Assembly (NCBI RefSeq): GCF_020405205.1
Contig: NZ_CP084469.1
Coordinates: 3,596,001 to 3,660,000 of the forward strand
Direction: 5' to 3'
DNA from: Natrinema salinisoli
GTDB lineage: Archaea; Halobacteriota; Halobacteria; Halobacteriales; Natrialbaceae
Length of the DNA: 64,000 nucleotides
The position numbers were made by a program, and so were the translations under genes. The first letter of the stretch is position 1, and every line of letters begins with the position of its first letter. The notes beneath the pieces are model-generated. The model was not told the origin of the DNA and ran no database searches. It saw nothing but the letters and a program-made list of their open reading frames with translations. This document shows, in pieces, positions 24,862 to 33,901 of the stretch.

Positions 24862-25881
24862 GTGAATCTCAGCAAGGGATTTCTCCTCGTCCTCGTCGCC
24901 CTCTTCGCGTACCTCTCCTTGTTACTCGTCTTGCCGTTCTCCCAGTACGTCCTCGGTGCGATCCTCATCGCGTACGTCCTCTATCCCGCACAGGAGCAAC
25001 TCGAGAACCGAGTGCCGCCGGCGATCGCCGCACTCGCGCTCGTGTTGCTCGCAGTCGCCGGGTTCGTCGTCCCGCTGGTCGTCATTATCGCGGCGGTCGC
25101 CAGCGACGCTCGGCAACTCCTCGAGCGCATCAACACCGACTCCATCGAGCTGGCCGAACTCGAGCGGTTGATGGAGGAACGGACCGGCCAGCGCGTCGAT
25201 CTGCCGTCCGCGATCCTCGATGCCGCACAGAACGTCGGGTCGGTGTTTCTCGAGCGGTCGACCGAGTGGTTCAGCGCGGTGACGCACATCCTGATCGGGC
25301 TCGGCCTCGCGATCTTTCTCCTCTACTACCTGCTCAAGGACGGCGACGATCTGCTGGCCTGGATGCGGGAGCTGACGCCGCTCCCGGACGACGTCCAGGA
25401 CGATTTCTACCGGCGACTCGACGAGGTGATGTGGGCCGTCCTCGCGGGTCACGTCCTGATCGCGCTCATTCAGGGCACCATCGCCGGACTGGGGCTGCTC
25501 GCGACGGGCGTTCCGAACGCCGCGTTCTGGACGTTCATCATGGTCATCCTCTCGTTAGTCCCGCTGATCGGTTCGTTCCTGATCTGGGGACCGGCCGTTA
25601 TCTTCCTCTTCCTGACCGGCGAACCGCTGCTCGCGGCGGGGCTGTTCGCCTACAGCGTCGTCGTCGTCGGTCTCTCCGACGACTATCTCCGCCCCGTCCT
25701 CGTCGATCGGTACGCCGAACTCAACCCCGCCGTCATCATCCTCGGCGTCCTCGGGGGCGTCTACGCCTTCGGCGTCATGGGTCTGTTCTACGGCCCCGTC
25801 GTCCTCGGCGCGCTGATGGCGACGCTCGACGTGATGAACGACCACTACGATCGGCTCGAGAACGAACCCGGGATGAAGTAA
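24862..25881 (+). CDS. AI-2E family transporter (PerM-like)
   Basis: A 339-residue integral membrane protein with about eight helices: two near the N terminus (LLVLVALFAYLSLLLVLPF, then VLGAILIAYVLYP), two around residues 60-90, and the conserved cluster beginning ILIGLGLAIFLLYYLLKDGD. The later GLLATGVPNAAFWTFIMVIL and SLVPLIGSFLIWGP segments are the best-conserved family motifs. Members export autoinducer-2 or act as Na+/H+ antiporters or permeases; the substrate here is unknown. The start GTG at 24862 is fixed by the TATA box. Confidence 0.87.
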   Translation: MNLSKGFLLVLVALFAYLSLLLVLPFSQYVLGAILIAYVLYPAQEQLENRVPPAIAALALVLLAVAGFVVPLVVIIAAVASDARQLLERINTDSIELAELERLMEERTGQRVDLPSAILDAAQNVGSVFLERSTEWFSAVTHILIGLGLAIFLLYYLLKDGDDLLAWMRELTPLPDDVQDDFYRRLDEVMWAVLAGHVLIALIQGTIAGLGLLATGVPNAAFWTFIMVILSLVPLIGSFLIWGPAVIFLFLTGEPLLAAGLFAYSVVVVGLSDDYLRPVLVDRYAELNPAVIILGVLGGVYAFGVMGLFYGPVVLGALMATLDVMNDHYDRLENEPGMK

Positions 25882-25910
25882 TCAGTCGACACTCTCCGCG
25901 AGCGGGCCGA

Positions 25911-26435
25911 CTACGGCTCGCGCGTGCCCGCCAGCAACTCGTCGACGAGTCGCGTGAACCGATCGACGAGCCGATCGGGGACCGTCGGCGTCACCGTCGT
26001 CAGTAGTCGCCCCGTCGCCTCGGGCTCGGCGAGTTCGAGGCGCACGCGATTTCGGTCGTCGTAGCGCTTTTCGACGAGGTCGTGGTCGACCAGCCGGTCG
26101 AGGTGGTACTCGAGCGTGCTGCGGGCTATCTCGAGGGCGTCGGCAACCTCACCGGGTGCGGCCGGCTCGCGTTCGATCAGGTAGACGACGATCTCGCGGG
26201 CGGTCTCTCGGCGGAACAGTGCCAGCGCGGCCCGTTCCCACTCGTCGTACGTCGGAGGATAGTAGTGCGTTCGACCGTAGAATTCCTCGCGGACGAGCCG
26301 TCCATCCTCGCGGAGCCGCCGGACGTGATACTGGACTTGCCCCGGTGCAAAGTCCGACTCCCTGACGAGTTCGTTGAAGTGGATGCCGGCGTTCGCGCCG
26401 ACGTGCGTCCGGATCTGTTGTCGAGTGTCGGTCAT
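25911..26435 (-). CDS. Tandem winged-helix transcriptional regulator
   Basis: A 174-residue DNA-binding protein with two winged helices. The first (residues ~1-65) contains AGIHFNELVRESDFAPGQ and VQYHVRRLREDGRLV; the second (~75-145) contains ETAREIVVYLIEREPAAPGE and LEYHLDRLVDHDLVEKR. The same two-module layout occurs in the regulator at 37258-37875, so they are paralogues. ATG 26435 (MTDTRQQIR) is favoured over 26513. No obvious target gene is adjacent; autoregulation is possible. Confidence 0.82.
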   Translation of the reverse strand: MTDTRQQIRTHVGANAGIHFNELVRESDFAPGQVQYHVRRLREDGRLVREEFYGRTHYYPPTYDEWERAALALFRRETAREIVVYLIEREPAAPGEVADALEIARSTLEYHLDRLVDHDLVEKRYDDRNRVRLELAEPEATGRLLTTVTPTVPDRLVDRFTRLVDELLAGTREP

Positions 26436-26799
26436 TGGTTCCCGCTGAGTCCGTACTCGGGCGTACCGGGTGCTAGCACGTCGGTGACTATAACGAGTTT
26501 CGCCCGTTCCCAACCCCCGGGAACTGCCGTCTACGATCCGCGGTCGCAGCCGACGAGATCATCCCGTCGGACTCGAGCGCCGCGATCGCTTCCGTTCGGC
26601 CAGTTTCGATGTTCTTCTCGTCTGACCCGCTCTGTCCACCGGCGTCTCGGACCCCGGTAGCGATGCCGCTGCCGACGGTCGACCCGATACATGCCTCTCC
26701 CGAGATCACGCCGCAGTACTCCGGTATCGCTCCGTCCTCGAATCCGTTCGAGACGTCACCTGCGTCGGAAACGGCGATCGCTTCGACTTCGATCGCGGC
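26436..26799. other. Gene-poor region with a doubtful reading frame
   Basis: 364 bases between the winged-helix gene and the SPW protein gene. A minus-strand frame is open from about 26785 down to 26506 but lacks an ATG at a sensible place and has no recognisable family. A decayed gene is possible. No repeat or promoter stands out. Confidence 0.4.
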
Positions 26800-27231
26800 T
26801 CAGGCGCGAGCACGCGTTCGTTCGGGCGTGTCGGCCTTGCTATTCGCGTAGGCGTTGTACGCCGCGAGGACGGCGACGAGCAGGCCGGAGATCGCGGTGC
26901 CGGTCGCGAGCTCGTTGCTCCCCATCTCGATGATGGAGGGCGAAACGAGCGCCCACAGCCCCAGCAGGACGGTCAGCGATGCGACGCCGACGCTCGCCAG
27001 CCGGTCTTTCGACAGCCGGTAGAAGTTGTAGCCGGCGGTCAGGAAGATCGCCGTCCCGACGAGCGTGTCGTTCCAGGTCGCGGCGTCCGTCGACTCGAAC
27101 AGGAACGGCGAGGCGACGAGGTAGAGACCGATCAGTGCGGCGAGGGCGCTCACCCATTGCATCGCGTCCGTGTTCAGGGAATTGTAGTCGGCTCGGGTAT
27201 CGCGCTCCGGGTTGGTTGCTGTGTCACTCAT
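26800..27231 (-). CDS. SPW repeat membrane protein
   Basis: A 143-residue protein with four transmembrane helices: SALAALIGLYLVASPFLFES (with the SPF form of the SPW motif), LVGTAIFLTAGYNFYRL, ASLTVLLGLWALVSPSI and AISGLLVAVLAAYNAYA. The two SP(F/S) positions after W-containing helices mark a duplicated SPW unit. The role of this family is unknown; it is frequent in haloarchaea and actinobacteria. Confidence 0.8.
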   Translation of the reverse strand: MSDTATNPERDTRADYNSLNTDAMQWVSALAALIGLYLVASPFLFESTDAATWNDTLVGTAIFLTAGYNFYRLSKDRLASVGVASLTVLLGLWALVSPSIIEMGSNELATGTAISGLLVAVLAAYNAYANSKADTPERTRARA

Positions 27232-27444
27232 GGTTCTTCGTCCGTCGGTAGCTCTCGTTCGAGCAAAACGAACGTGCCTGCAACTGTCTGGTAGCCGTTT
27301 TCTCCGGGTTTCGAGCCCTCGAGTCGGGTCTCATCGGGGCAGTCGAGCGTCGGCCGCGGCCGGAAAACGGTCGGTGAGGGCGATTCCGGCCGGAGACACC
27401 GAAGCGAATAGGTGGCTGTCGGCTCGAATAGGGGTATCGATCGT

Positions 27445-27792
27445 ATGGTGGTCGCAATGTCGGTCGCGAGCGAGTGGCTGGATCCGCAGCTCGCACCCGT
27501 TCTCGTCCTCGTAATCGCCCTCGCAGTGCTGGGAACGACGGTGCTGTTCGTCGCCGGACTGGTGGCGTACTCCCGACGACGGACGTTCCGGTATCTGCTG
27601 ATCACGGTCGTCCTCGGCCTGCTCGTCGTCCGGTCGGTGACCGGCTTCGGGACGGTCCTCGGACTCGTCCCGATGACGGTCCATCACCTCGTCGAACACG
27701 GCTTCGACTTCCTGATCGCGGTGCTGGTGCTCTACGCGGTGTACCGGAGCGGTCCGGCGAACGACGCGTTCAGAGCCGAATCCGACGACTAG
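27445..27792 (+). CDS. Small haloarchaeal membrane protein (DUF7471-like)
   Basis: A protein of about 115 residues with three membrane helices: APVLVLVIALAVLGTTVLFV, FRYLLITVVLGLLVVRSV and FDFLIAVLVLYAVYRSG. A conserved-looking HHLVEHGFDF motif joins the last two helices. Starts at 27412 (GTG), 27445 or 27457 (ATG) are all possible. The layout resembles haloarchaeal DUF7471, often beside transcription regulators; here it is next to the MoxR gene. No function known. Confidence 0.6.
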   Translation: MVVAMSVASEWLDPQLAPVLVLVIALAVLGTTVLFVAGLVAYSRRRTFRYLLITVVLGLLVVRSVTGFGTVLGLVPMTVHHLVEHGFDFLIAVLVLYAVYRSGPANDAFRAESDD

Positions 27793-27894
27793 TTCCGCCC
27801 TCCGGTCGCGATACGCACCTGTCAGGTCGTCTCGGCAACCGTCAGTATCGTCCTACTCGCCGCTACCGCCGCTACCGTTCGACACGTATATCGC

Positions 27895-27900
27895 TTAAAT
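27895..27900 (+). promoter_or_regulatory. TATA element of moxR
   Basis: TTAAAT at 27895-27900 places the predicted start of transcription near 27923, giving a leader of roughly 15 bases before the ATG at 27938. Confidence 0.45.
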
Positions 27901-27913
27901 TCAGCATATCTAA

Positions 27914-27930
27914 GTTCCCGTAGGAACGGG
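27914..27930. promoter_or_regulatory. Overlapping palindromes at the moxR transcription start
   Basis: GTTCC-CGTA-GGAAC (27914-27927) is nested with CCCG-TAGGAA-CGGG (27917-27930). They straddle the predicted start of moxR transcription, a usual place for a repressor operator; an RNA hairpin in the short leader is the alternative. Confidence 0.4.
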
Positions 27931-27937
27931 TATCGAT

Positions 27938-28906
27938 ATGTCAGTCCCCGACGCCGCAGCGACAGCGGAGACCGTCGTCGACGAGATCCTCTCTGCAGTC
28001 GTCGCCGATCGAACCGTCCTCGAGGAGGTACTCGCCGGCGTGCTCGCCCGCGGACACGTGTTGCTCGAGGACGTCCCCGGAACGGGAAAGACGCTCACCG
28101 CACAGTCGTTCGCCACCGCGCTCGGACTGGAGTTCTCCCGGATTCAGTTCACGCCGGATCTGATGCCGGCCGACATCACTGGTTCGTACGTCTTCGAGGA
28201 GGAAACGGGCGAGTTCCATTTCACCGAAGGTCCGGTGTTCGCGAACGTAGTTCTCGCCGACGAGATCAATCGCGCGCCGCCGAAGACCCAATCCGCGCTG
28301 CTCGAGGCGATGGCGGAAGGGCAGGTGACGGTCGACGGCGACACCCACGAACTCCCGGACCCGTTCGTCGTCATCGCGACGCAAAACCCCGTCGAGCAGG
28401 AGGGTACGTTCGAACTCCCCGAAGCCCAGCGCGACCGGTTCATGGTGAAGACTTCGCTCGGCTATCCCGACGCCGACGGCACGCGCGAACTGATCGATCG
28501 CCGGGCCGACCGCGACCGCCCCGACCCGACCGTCGGGCGAATCGTCGACCGCGAACGCGTGCTCGAACTCCAGCGCGTCCCCGAGGGAATCGCAGTCGAG
28601 GAGCCGGTCCGGGACTACATCGCGGACGTCTGTCGGACGACCCGGACCGACGGTCGCGTCGACGTCGGCGTCTCGCCGCGGGGCGTCCAGCGGCTGTTCG
28701 AGGCGAGTCGCGCCCACGCCGTCCTCGAGGGACGCGAGTACGTCGTTCCGGAGGATATCAAGCGGATCGCCGCCCCGACGCTCGCCCACCGCCTCGTGTT
28801 GACGCCGGAAGCGAGCGTCGACGGCGTTTCTCGGCGTGCAATCGTCGACGCCGTGCTCGAGGACTGTGAGGTGCCGGCGATGGAACGGCCCTCAGCGGAA
28901 CAGTAA
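27938..28906 (+). CDS. MoxR-type AAA+ ATPase
   Basis: A 322-residue AAA+ ATPase. Walker A is EDVPGTGKTLTAQS (residues ~45-55), the family-specific segment IQFTPDLMPADITGSYVF follows, Walker B is VVLADEINRAPPKTQSALLE, and sensor 1 is VVIATQNPVEQEGTFELPEA. MoxR proteins work with DUF58/VWA proteins as chaperones for assembly or cofactor insertion of membrane or periplasmic complexes. The natural partners lie just downstream but on the opposite strand: moxR overlaps the DUF7519-like stop by 15 bases (28892-28906), tail to tail. Confidence 0.92.
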   Translation: MSVPDAAATAETVVDEILSAVVADRTVLEEVLAGVLARGHVLLEDVPGTGKTLTAQSFATALGLEFSRIQFTPDLMPADITGSYVFEEETGEFHFTEGPVFANVVLADEINRAPPKTQSALLEAMAEGQVTVDGDTHELPDPFVVIATQNPVEQEGTFELPEAQRDRFMVKTSLGYPDADGTRELIDRRADRDRPDPTVGRIVDRERVLELQRVPEGIAVEEPVRDYIADVCRTTRTDGRVDVGVSPRGVQRLFEASRAHAVLEGREYVVPEDIKRIAAPTLAHRLVLTPEASVDGVSRRAIVDAVLEDCEVPAMERPSAEQ

Positions 28907-30271
28907 CCACGTTCCGCCGACGGTCGCCGTCACGGCGACGATCACGCCCGCCGTCGCCGGAACCGACAGCGTGGGCGCGAGGACCGCCGCCCCCGCGAGA
29001 CCGACGACCGCGATCGGGATGCCGACGATCGCTACCGTCCCGCTCCAGCCGAGTCGCACGACCTGTGGTCGGCGGGACGCGTCGGCGCCGACCTCGACCG
29101 CGAGCGTCCGGCCGTAGCGACCGACGTCGTACGTGAACAGCGCGGCCGCGAGCGCGACGAACGTGGCCGCCCCCGCTCGGATCGTCTCGAGCTCGAGAGC
29201 GACGGTCTCGACGCTCGCACCGGCGACGATGCTGCCCCCGGCGAGCCCGGCGGCGAGCACGAGTTCGGGACGGGGGGCCGTTCCTCTCACGACCGCACCC
29301 TCGTAGAGCCACGCTGCCAGCCAGCCGACGCCGAGCACGACCGCCGTCGCGGCGAACAGCGCCGGCACGACGGTCGGGTCGGGGCTGCCGACGCCGGTCA
29401 CCCCCGCGAACGGGAGGACGACCCCGAGGACCGAGCCGACGACGATCGGGACGGTGGGATTCTCTCGGCCGTTCGTCTCGAGCCACGATGCGCGAACGAC
29501 GAGCCCGAGAACGGCCACCGCGACGGCCGATCCGGTGGCGATCGTCAGGAGGCCGCGAACGAGGGCACTGCCGGCGATCGGTTCGAGGAGCGGTCCGAAC
29601 AACGCTATCAACGGGGAAAGCACCGTCAACACGGCAATCGCGATCACGATCGCGATCGCGATCCCCGCAGGCAGCAGGAGTGCGTTCAGCGCGTTTCTCG
29701 CCGATTCCCCTCTCGAGGGGACGGTAACGGCCGCCAGTGGAACGAAGAGGAGAGCACACGCGACTGCGGCGATCGCGACGACGAGTCCGACGAGCAGTCC
29801 CGAGACGCCCTTGCCGGGGAACCACAGGATCGCGTCGAGCATCGGCGCTGGGCCACCCTGCCCGTCGATACCGAACGCGAGTAACGCGACGCCGCCGGCG
29901 AGGACCGCCGAACAGAGCGCCGTTTCGCCCGTTCGACGGAGCGCGGACGGCGTCGGCTGGCCGACGACAACGCTACAGGCGGCAGTTGCGACGAGTATCC
30001 CCGTGACGCCCGTGAGAGCCCGGACCGGTCCACCCGCGAGGCCGACGACGCCGATTCCGCCGAGAACGACGATCGGCAAGAGCGTTGCTCCGGCCGCGAT
30101 ACGACGGTGGGTCCCCGCGAAGAGGCCCCCAGCCATCGCGACCCCGATCCCGACGAAAGCGCCGAGAACGACGATCGGATCGTGAACCGCCAGCGCGACT
30201 GTCCCGACGAGCGCCGCGAGCGCGATCCCCCATCCCGTCGTCGCCGGGACCCGGTCGTCGAGAGCGCTCAT
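28892..30271 (-). CDS. Multi-pass membrane protein of the MoxR-DUF58 cluster (DUF7519-like)
   Basis: A 459-residue, mostly hydrophobic protein with about 10-12 transmembrane segments (for example VGTVALAVHDPIVVLGAFVG, LVGLVVAIAAVACALLFVPL, AVLGLVVRASWLE, and the final VGLAGAAVLAPTLSV). It has no enzyme motif. It is the last gene of a five-gene operon and its ATG overlaps the DUF58 stop by 4 bases. It probably forms the membrane part of the complex served by MoxR and DUF58. Family name is from context and haloarchaeal gene order. Confidence 0.7.
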   Translation of the reverse strand: MSALDDRVPATTGWGIALAALVGTVALAVHDPIVVLGAFVGIGVAMAGGLFAGTHRRIAAGATLLPIVVLGGIGVVGLAGGPVRALTGVTGILVATAACSVVVGQPTPSALRRTGETALCSAVLAGGVALLAFGIDGQGGPAPMLDAILWFPGKGVSGLLVGLVVAIAAVACALLFVPLAAVTVPSRGESARNALNALLLPAGIAIAIVIAIAVLTVLSPLIALFGPLLEPIAGSALVRGLLTIATGSAVAVAVLGLVVRASWLETNGRENPTVPIVVGSVLGVVLPFAGVTGVGSPDPTVVPALFAATAVVLGVGWLAAWLYEGAVVRGTAPRPELVLAAGLAGGSIVAGASVETVALELETIRAGAATFVALAAALFTYDVGRYGRTLAVEVGADASRRPQVVRLGWSGTVAIVGIPIAVVGLAGAAVLAPTLSVPATAGVIVAVTATVGGTWLLFR

Positions 30272-31590
30272 CGGCGTCCCACCTCCCCCGTTACATTGCG
30301 CAGGCGGACGCCCAGCGATTCGTCGCGGTCCCAGTCGAGGACGCGGGCCCCGGCCGTACGGGCTCGAGTGAGCCGCGTTCCCCGCTCGAGTGCCGCGAGC
30401 CGCGTCGCGACGTCGTCGGCGCCGGCGGTGACGTCGGGCGAGACGACGCGGACGGCGTACCCACGTGCGCGGAGTCCCTCGACGAGCTCGGTCGGTTCGT
30501 CGTCGATGAACGAGGAAAACAGGTACACCTGTGCTTCGCCGGGCAGTCTGCCGGCGAGGTCCGTCACGTCGGTTTCCGTTCGAGAATAGGAGAGGTGAAT
30601 CGAGTTCGACGGCTCCCGTATCTCGTCCATCAGGCGGGACAGCTCCCGTCGCGTCGCCGGATCCGTGCCCGGGGCGACGGTCGTGAGATCGTTGTCGTGA
30701 ACGGCGATGGCTCCGGTCGGGTGGCCCGCGGCCACGAGCGTTTCGAACGTTCGCTCGGCGGCCTGTGCCGAACGGGCGACGGCAGGCACGTTCGCAGTCG
30801 TCGCCGCACGGAACTGGCTCGAGCGAGCGTCGACGACGCAGACGATCCGCGTCGATCGCTCGGCGCGGTACTCGACGGTCGCCAGCTCCCGCGTGTTGGC
30901 GTATCGCCGCCAGTCGATCGCGCTCACCGGATCGCCGGGCTCGTACTCGCGGACGGAGTGGAACTCGATGCCGGTGCCGCCCTCGTCCGTCGGGACGTCG
31001 CCGGCGTAGTCGTTCGTCCCGTCACCGAGCGGAACCGTCTCGACGATCCGCGACGAGTCGATCGCGCCGTCGCCGGCGACGCTCGCCGCCCACGTCTCGG
31101 CCACCGTTCCCGTGAGATCGCGCGCTCGAACCGTGGCGTCGTCGAACGCGTGCTCGCCGCGCCGGAGTTCGACCTCGTACTCCAGGGTCGTTTCCTCGAG
31201 CGGCTCGAGGGTGACACACGCACGCGGGGAGCCGGCGATCACCGGTATCGCGTCGGGAACGCCGTCGACGATGCGCAGGTCGAGGATCGCGTCCGAGCCG
31301 GCGTTCTGGACGCTCGTTCGTACCGTGACGGTCTCGCCGGGGGTCCCTGATACCGGGCCTTCCGTTGCGGTCCCGTCGCTCGAGTCGTCCGAAACCGAGA
31401 CCCGGCGCTGAACGCGGATCATCGCTTCCGGTTCGGTTCCCAGGACTGCCGCGGCGACGTACCACAGCGGGAGCGTGGCGGCGGCGACGAGCAGCTGGCT
31501 GCCGACGGCGATGCCCAGCCCCGCGAGCGAGAGCGTCGCCGCGACGGCCCACTCGCCGCCGTCGAGACGGTCGGCGGTCGGGCCGGTCAT
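30268..31590 (-). CDS. DUF58 domain protein
   Basis: A 440-residue protein. Two hydrophobic stretches near residues 15-50 anchor it; a CARDB/adhesin-like beta region (~80-190) precedes the DUF58/VWA-like domain with its hallmark HSVREYEPGDPVSAIDWRRYA at about residue 225. A VWA-like core follows (RIVCVVDARSSQFRAA, with D-x-S). DUF58 proteins are MoxR partners. It overlaps the neighbours by 4 bases on both sides (30268-30271 and 31587-31590). Confidence 0.87.
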   Translation of the reverse strand: MTGPTADRLDGGEWAVAATLSLAGLGIAVGSQLLVAAATLPLWYVAAAVLGTEPEAMIRVQRRVSVSDDSSDGTATEGPVSGTPGETVTVRTSVQNAGSDAILDLRIVDGVPDAIPVIAGSPRACVTLEPLEETTLEYEVELRRGEHAFDDATVRARDLTGTVAETWAASVAGDGAIDSSRIVETVPLGDGTNDYAGDVPTDEGGTGIEFHSVREYEPGDPVSAIDWRRYANTRELATVEYRAERSTRIVCVVDARSSQFRAATTANVPAVARSAQAAERTFETLVAAGHPTGAIAVHDNDLTTVAPGTDPATRRELSRLMDEIREPSNSIHLSYSRTETDVTDLAGRLPGEAQVYLFSSFIDDEPTELVEGLRARGYAVRVVSPDVTAGADDVATRLAALERGTRLTRARTAGARVLDWDRDESLGVRLRNVTGEVGRR

Positions 31591-32264
31591 CCGTCCACCT
31601 CGGCGTCGACGTCTGCCGTCCCGTCGTCGATCGCCTCGATCGCCGCGAGCGTGCGACGGACGCGACGGACGTGCGCTGCGCCGGGATCGACGGTCGCGCG
31701 CAGCCGTTCGCCGAGCGGCTGGCGAACGTCGTCTGCGAGGAACGCGGCGGCGACCGGGTCGTCGGTCCACGTTCCCGACCGAACGGCGTCGCGAGCTGCA
31801 TCGGCCGCGAGCCCGCGTTTCGTAGTGATCACGCGAACCACACCGTCGGTGAGCCGGCGACGAACGTCCGCGATCGACTCGTTTGGCCGACAGCGGTACC
31901 AGCCGTGTGCAGCGGCGGTGAGCGTTCGGTCCGCCTCTCGGCCGGCAGCGTGCTCCGTCGGTGTGGTAGCCTCCTCGGGCGGTGTTCCCTCGAGCAGCGG
32001 GGGAGCCCGCGATCGGTCGGCGGTCCACACTCGCCAGCACACGCCCGCCGCGATCACCACGCCGAGCACCGGGAGGAGTACTGCGAACAGGTAGAGCGGG
32101 GCGACGAAGAGCCGCACAGACGAGACGAAGCCGCCGAGTACCACCGCGGCGATGGCCAGAACGGCGCCCGCACTGACCACGACCGTCGCGAATCGTTCGG
32201 GGTCGATCGCGCCGATTCTGGCGACCGCTCGCTGCCACGGACCCGGAGCCGAGCGTCGGCTCAC
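31587..32264 (-). CDS. DUF7269-like membrane protein
   Basis: A 225-residue protein with two adjacent transmembrane helices (ATVVVSAGAVLAIAAVVLGG; LFVAPLYLFAVLLPVLGVVI) and a cytoplasmic helical C-terminal domain with many charged residues. The GTG at 32264 (VSRRSAPGPW) is the start, since it overlaps the preceding stop in a GTGA and the frame upstream is Arg-rich. It is one of the haloarchaeal companions of DUF58 and MoxR. No independent function can be read from it. Confidence 0.72.
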   Translation of the reverse strand: MSRRSAPGPWQRAVARIGAIDPERFATVVVSAGAVLAIAAVVLGGFVSSVRLFVAPLYLFAVLLPVLGVVIAAGVCWRVWTADRSRAPPLLEGTPPEEATTPTEHAAGREADRTLTAAAHGWYRCRPNESIADVRRRLTDGVVRVITTKRGLAADAARDAVRSGTWTDDPVAAAFLADDVRQPLGERLRATVDPGAAHVRRVRRTLAAIEAIDDGTADVDAEVDG

Positions 32265-33901
32265 GTCGATCCCTCCTCGTCGTCCGGATCGTGGTCTCGC
32301 AGTTCTCGCACCGCGGCTCGAGCGGCGGTCACTTTGTCCGTCGATGGCTCGCGCCCGCCGTACTCGACGTCGCGAACGATCGCGACGAGCCGATCCACGC
32401 GATCGGCCGGGAACCCGGCGGCGAGCGCGTTGCGGGCTATCTCGCCCGGCGTCGCTGTCTCGCGGTCGTCTACCTCGAGTCGATCGAGGAACGCGTGCCA
32501 CGCCGCCCGGATCTCCGCGCGCGGTCCGCGGGGTTCGAGGGGCCGAGCAGCCAGTCGGGGGCCGTCGTCTTCGGCTCCCGTCGGCTCGTCGCTCGCGTCG
32601 TCGTCGCTCGTCCCGAACAGATCCCCGAGTGACGACCCGCTCCGGTCGTTCGACGACCACGCGAGCGAGCCGAGCGACGGGAGCGTGCCGAACGCGCGTC
32701 CGAACGACGAGAGCGCCGGACCGAGCGACGGGAACTCGAAGCCGCCGACCCCGCCGAACTCGAGGCGCGGCACGGAGAACGACGGAGCCGATACCGACGG
32801 CAGGCTGAACTCGCTGAGGGTCACGGTCAGGGTGCGAAGCGCGTCGGCGAACTGCTCGAAGATATCCGCGAACGCGAGGATTATTCCGGCTGAGGAACTC
32901 TCGCGACGGTTCTCGCTGGCGGCGGCCAGCCGAAGGTAGGTCAGCACCACGCCGATGGCGAATCCCGGGACCAGGACGACGACCGCTGTCAACCGGAGGT
33001 AGAGGTTCCCGACGCTCGTCGTCGCGGTCTCCGCACCGACGTCGGCGGTCACGGTCGCCTCGTCGCTGATCGGCAGCCACATCGTCGCCCGACCGTCGCT
33101 GTCGGTCGACTTCCTCCCGCCGCTCTCGACGGAGACTGTCGCGCCCGAAACCGGTCTCCCGTCGGCGGATACCTGCACCGCTGCGGGTGATCCCGGGAAC
33201 AACACGGGCGTGACGAACCTGACCGTCGGCTCGGCGACGTTGACGGTCCGATCCCCGGTCACCGGACCGCGTTCGACGTGAAGGTCCACCGGTCCGGCCG
33301 TCTCGGGCATCGTCACGGTCGCCGTGCCGTTGTCGTCGGTCTCCGCGACGGGTTCCCCGTCGAGCGTCACCGTCGCATCGGGGACGTTCGTCGATCCGAC
33401 GGTCGCCGTTATCTCGAGGTCGCGGGCCGGAGCCGCACCGGTTTTGGGTTCGATCGTCGCGTCCGTGCGGACGTCGAACGTTCGCGATCGGTTCTCGTCG
33501 GGAACGGAAACCGTCATCTCCTCGTCGTACGGGACGGTCACGTTGGCTCTGCCGAGCTTATCGACCCGCGTACGGTTCCTGCCGTTTACCGCGATGGCGA
33601 CGTTCGTAAAGTGATAGACTCCCCCGATGTCGACCGTCACCTCGCGTCCCGGTTCGACCGGCCCCTCGATCTCGATGTCGTCGGGTTGTGAGTCTCCGTC
33701 GGATCGGTCATCCCTGTCAGCCGACGTGTTCGCGTCGAACTCGGGAGTCGCTTCCATTGCGTCCCAGTCGCCGGCGACTGGCTCGCCGTTTCGGTCTCCG
33801 GGGCCGTCGATCCGCGGATCGGCCGCCGGAAGCGCGCTCGCGACCGCGAGCAGACAGCACAGGCAGCCGACGACGAACAGGAGGCGACGCGTCCCCGTCA
33901 C
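32261..33901 (-). CDS. DUF4129-type membrane protein of the MoxR cluster
   Basis: A 546-residue protein with an N-terminal signal-like helix (TRRLLFVVGCLCCLLAVASA), an extracellular region (~25-330) made of repeated beta domains like Big/transthyretin folds (VTLDGEPVAETDDNGTATVT; GRPVSGATVSVESGGRKSTD), a transmembrane helix (LTAVVVLVPGFAIGVVLTYL) and a cytoplasmic C-terminal domain that resembles DUF4129 (ETATPGEIARNALAAGFPAD ... DKVTAARAAVRELRD). In other MoxR systems DUF4129 is linked to transglutaminase-like proteins; no such catalytic domain is visible. GTG at 33901 overlaps the upstream protease stop. Confidence 0.77.
   Translation of the reverse strand: MTGTRRLLFVVGCLCCLLAVASALPAADPRIDGPGDRNGEPVAGDWDAMEATPEFDANTSADRDDRSDGDSQPDDIEIEGPVEPGREVTVDIGGVYHFTNVAIAVNGRNRTRVDKLGRANVTVPYDEEMTVSVPDENRSRTFDVRTDATIEPKTGAAPARDLEITATVGSTNVPDATVTLDGEPVAETDDNGTATVTMPETAGPVDLHVERGPVTGDRTVNVAEPTVRFVTPVLFPGSPAAVQVSADGRPVSGATVSVESGGRKSTDSDGRATMWLPISDEATVTADVGAETATTSVGNLYLRLTAVVVLVPGFAIGVVLTYLRLAAASENRRESSSAGIILAFADIFEQFADALRTLTVTLSEFSLPSVSAPSFSVPRLEFGGVGGFEFPSLGPALSSFGRAFGTLPSLGSLAWSSNDRSGSSLGDLFGTSDDDASDEPTGAEDDGPRLAARPLEPRGPRAEIRAAWHAFLDRLEVDDRETATPGEIARNALAAGFPADRVDRLVAIVRDVEYGGREPSTDKVTAARAAVRELRDHDPDDEEGST

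Noticed and set aside
26488-26785. Minus-strand frame containing EYCGVISGEACIGSTVGSGI, considered as a small secreted or bacteriocin-like peptide
   Set aside because: No ATG, promoter or signal peptide in the right place, and no known family; only two cysteines. Kept as a doubtful region rather than a gene.
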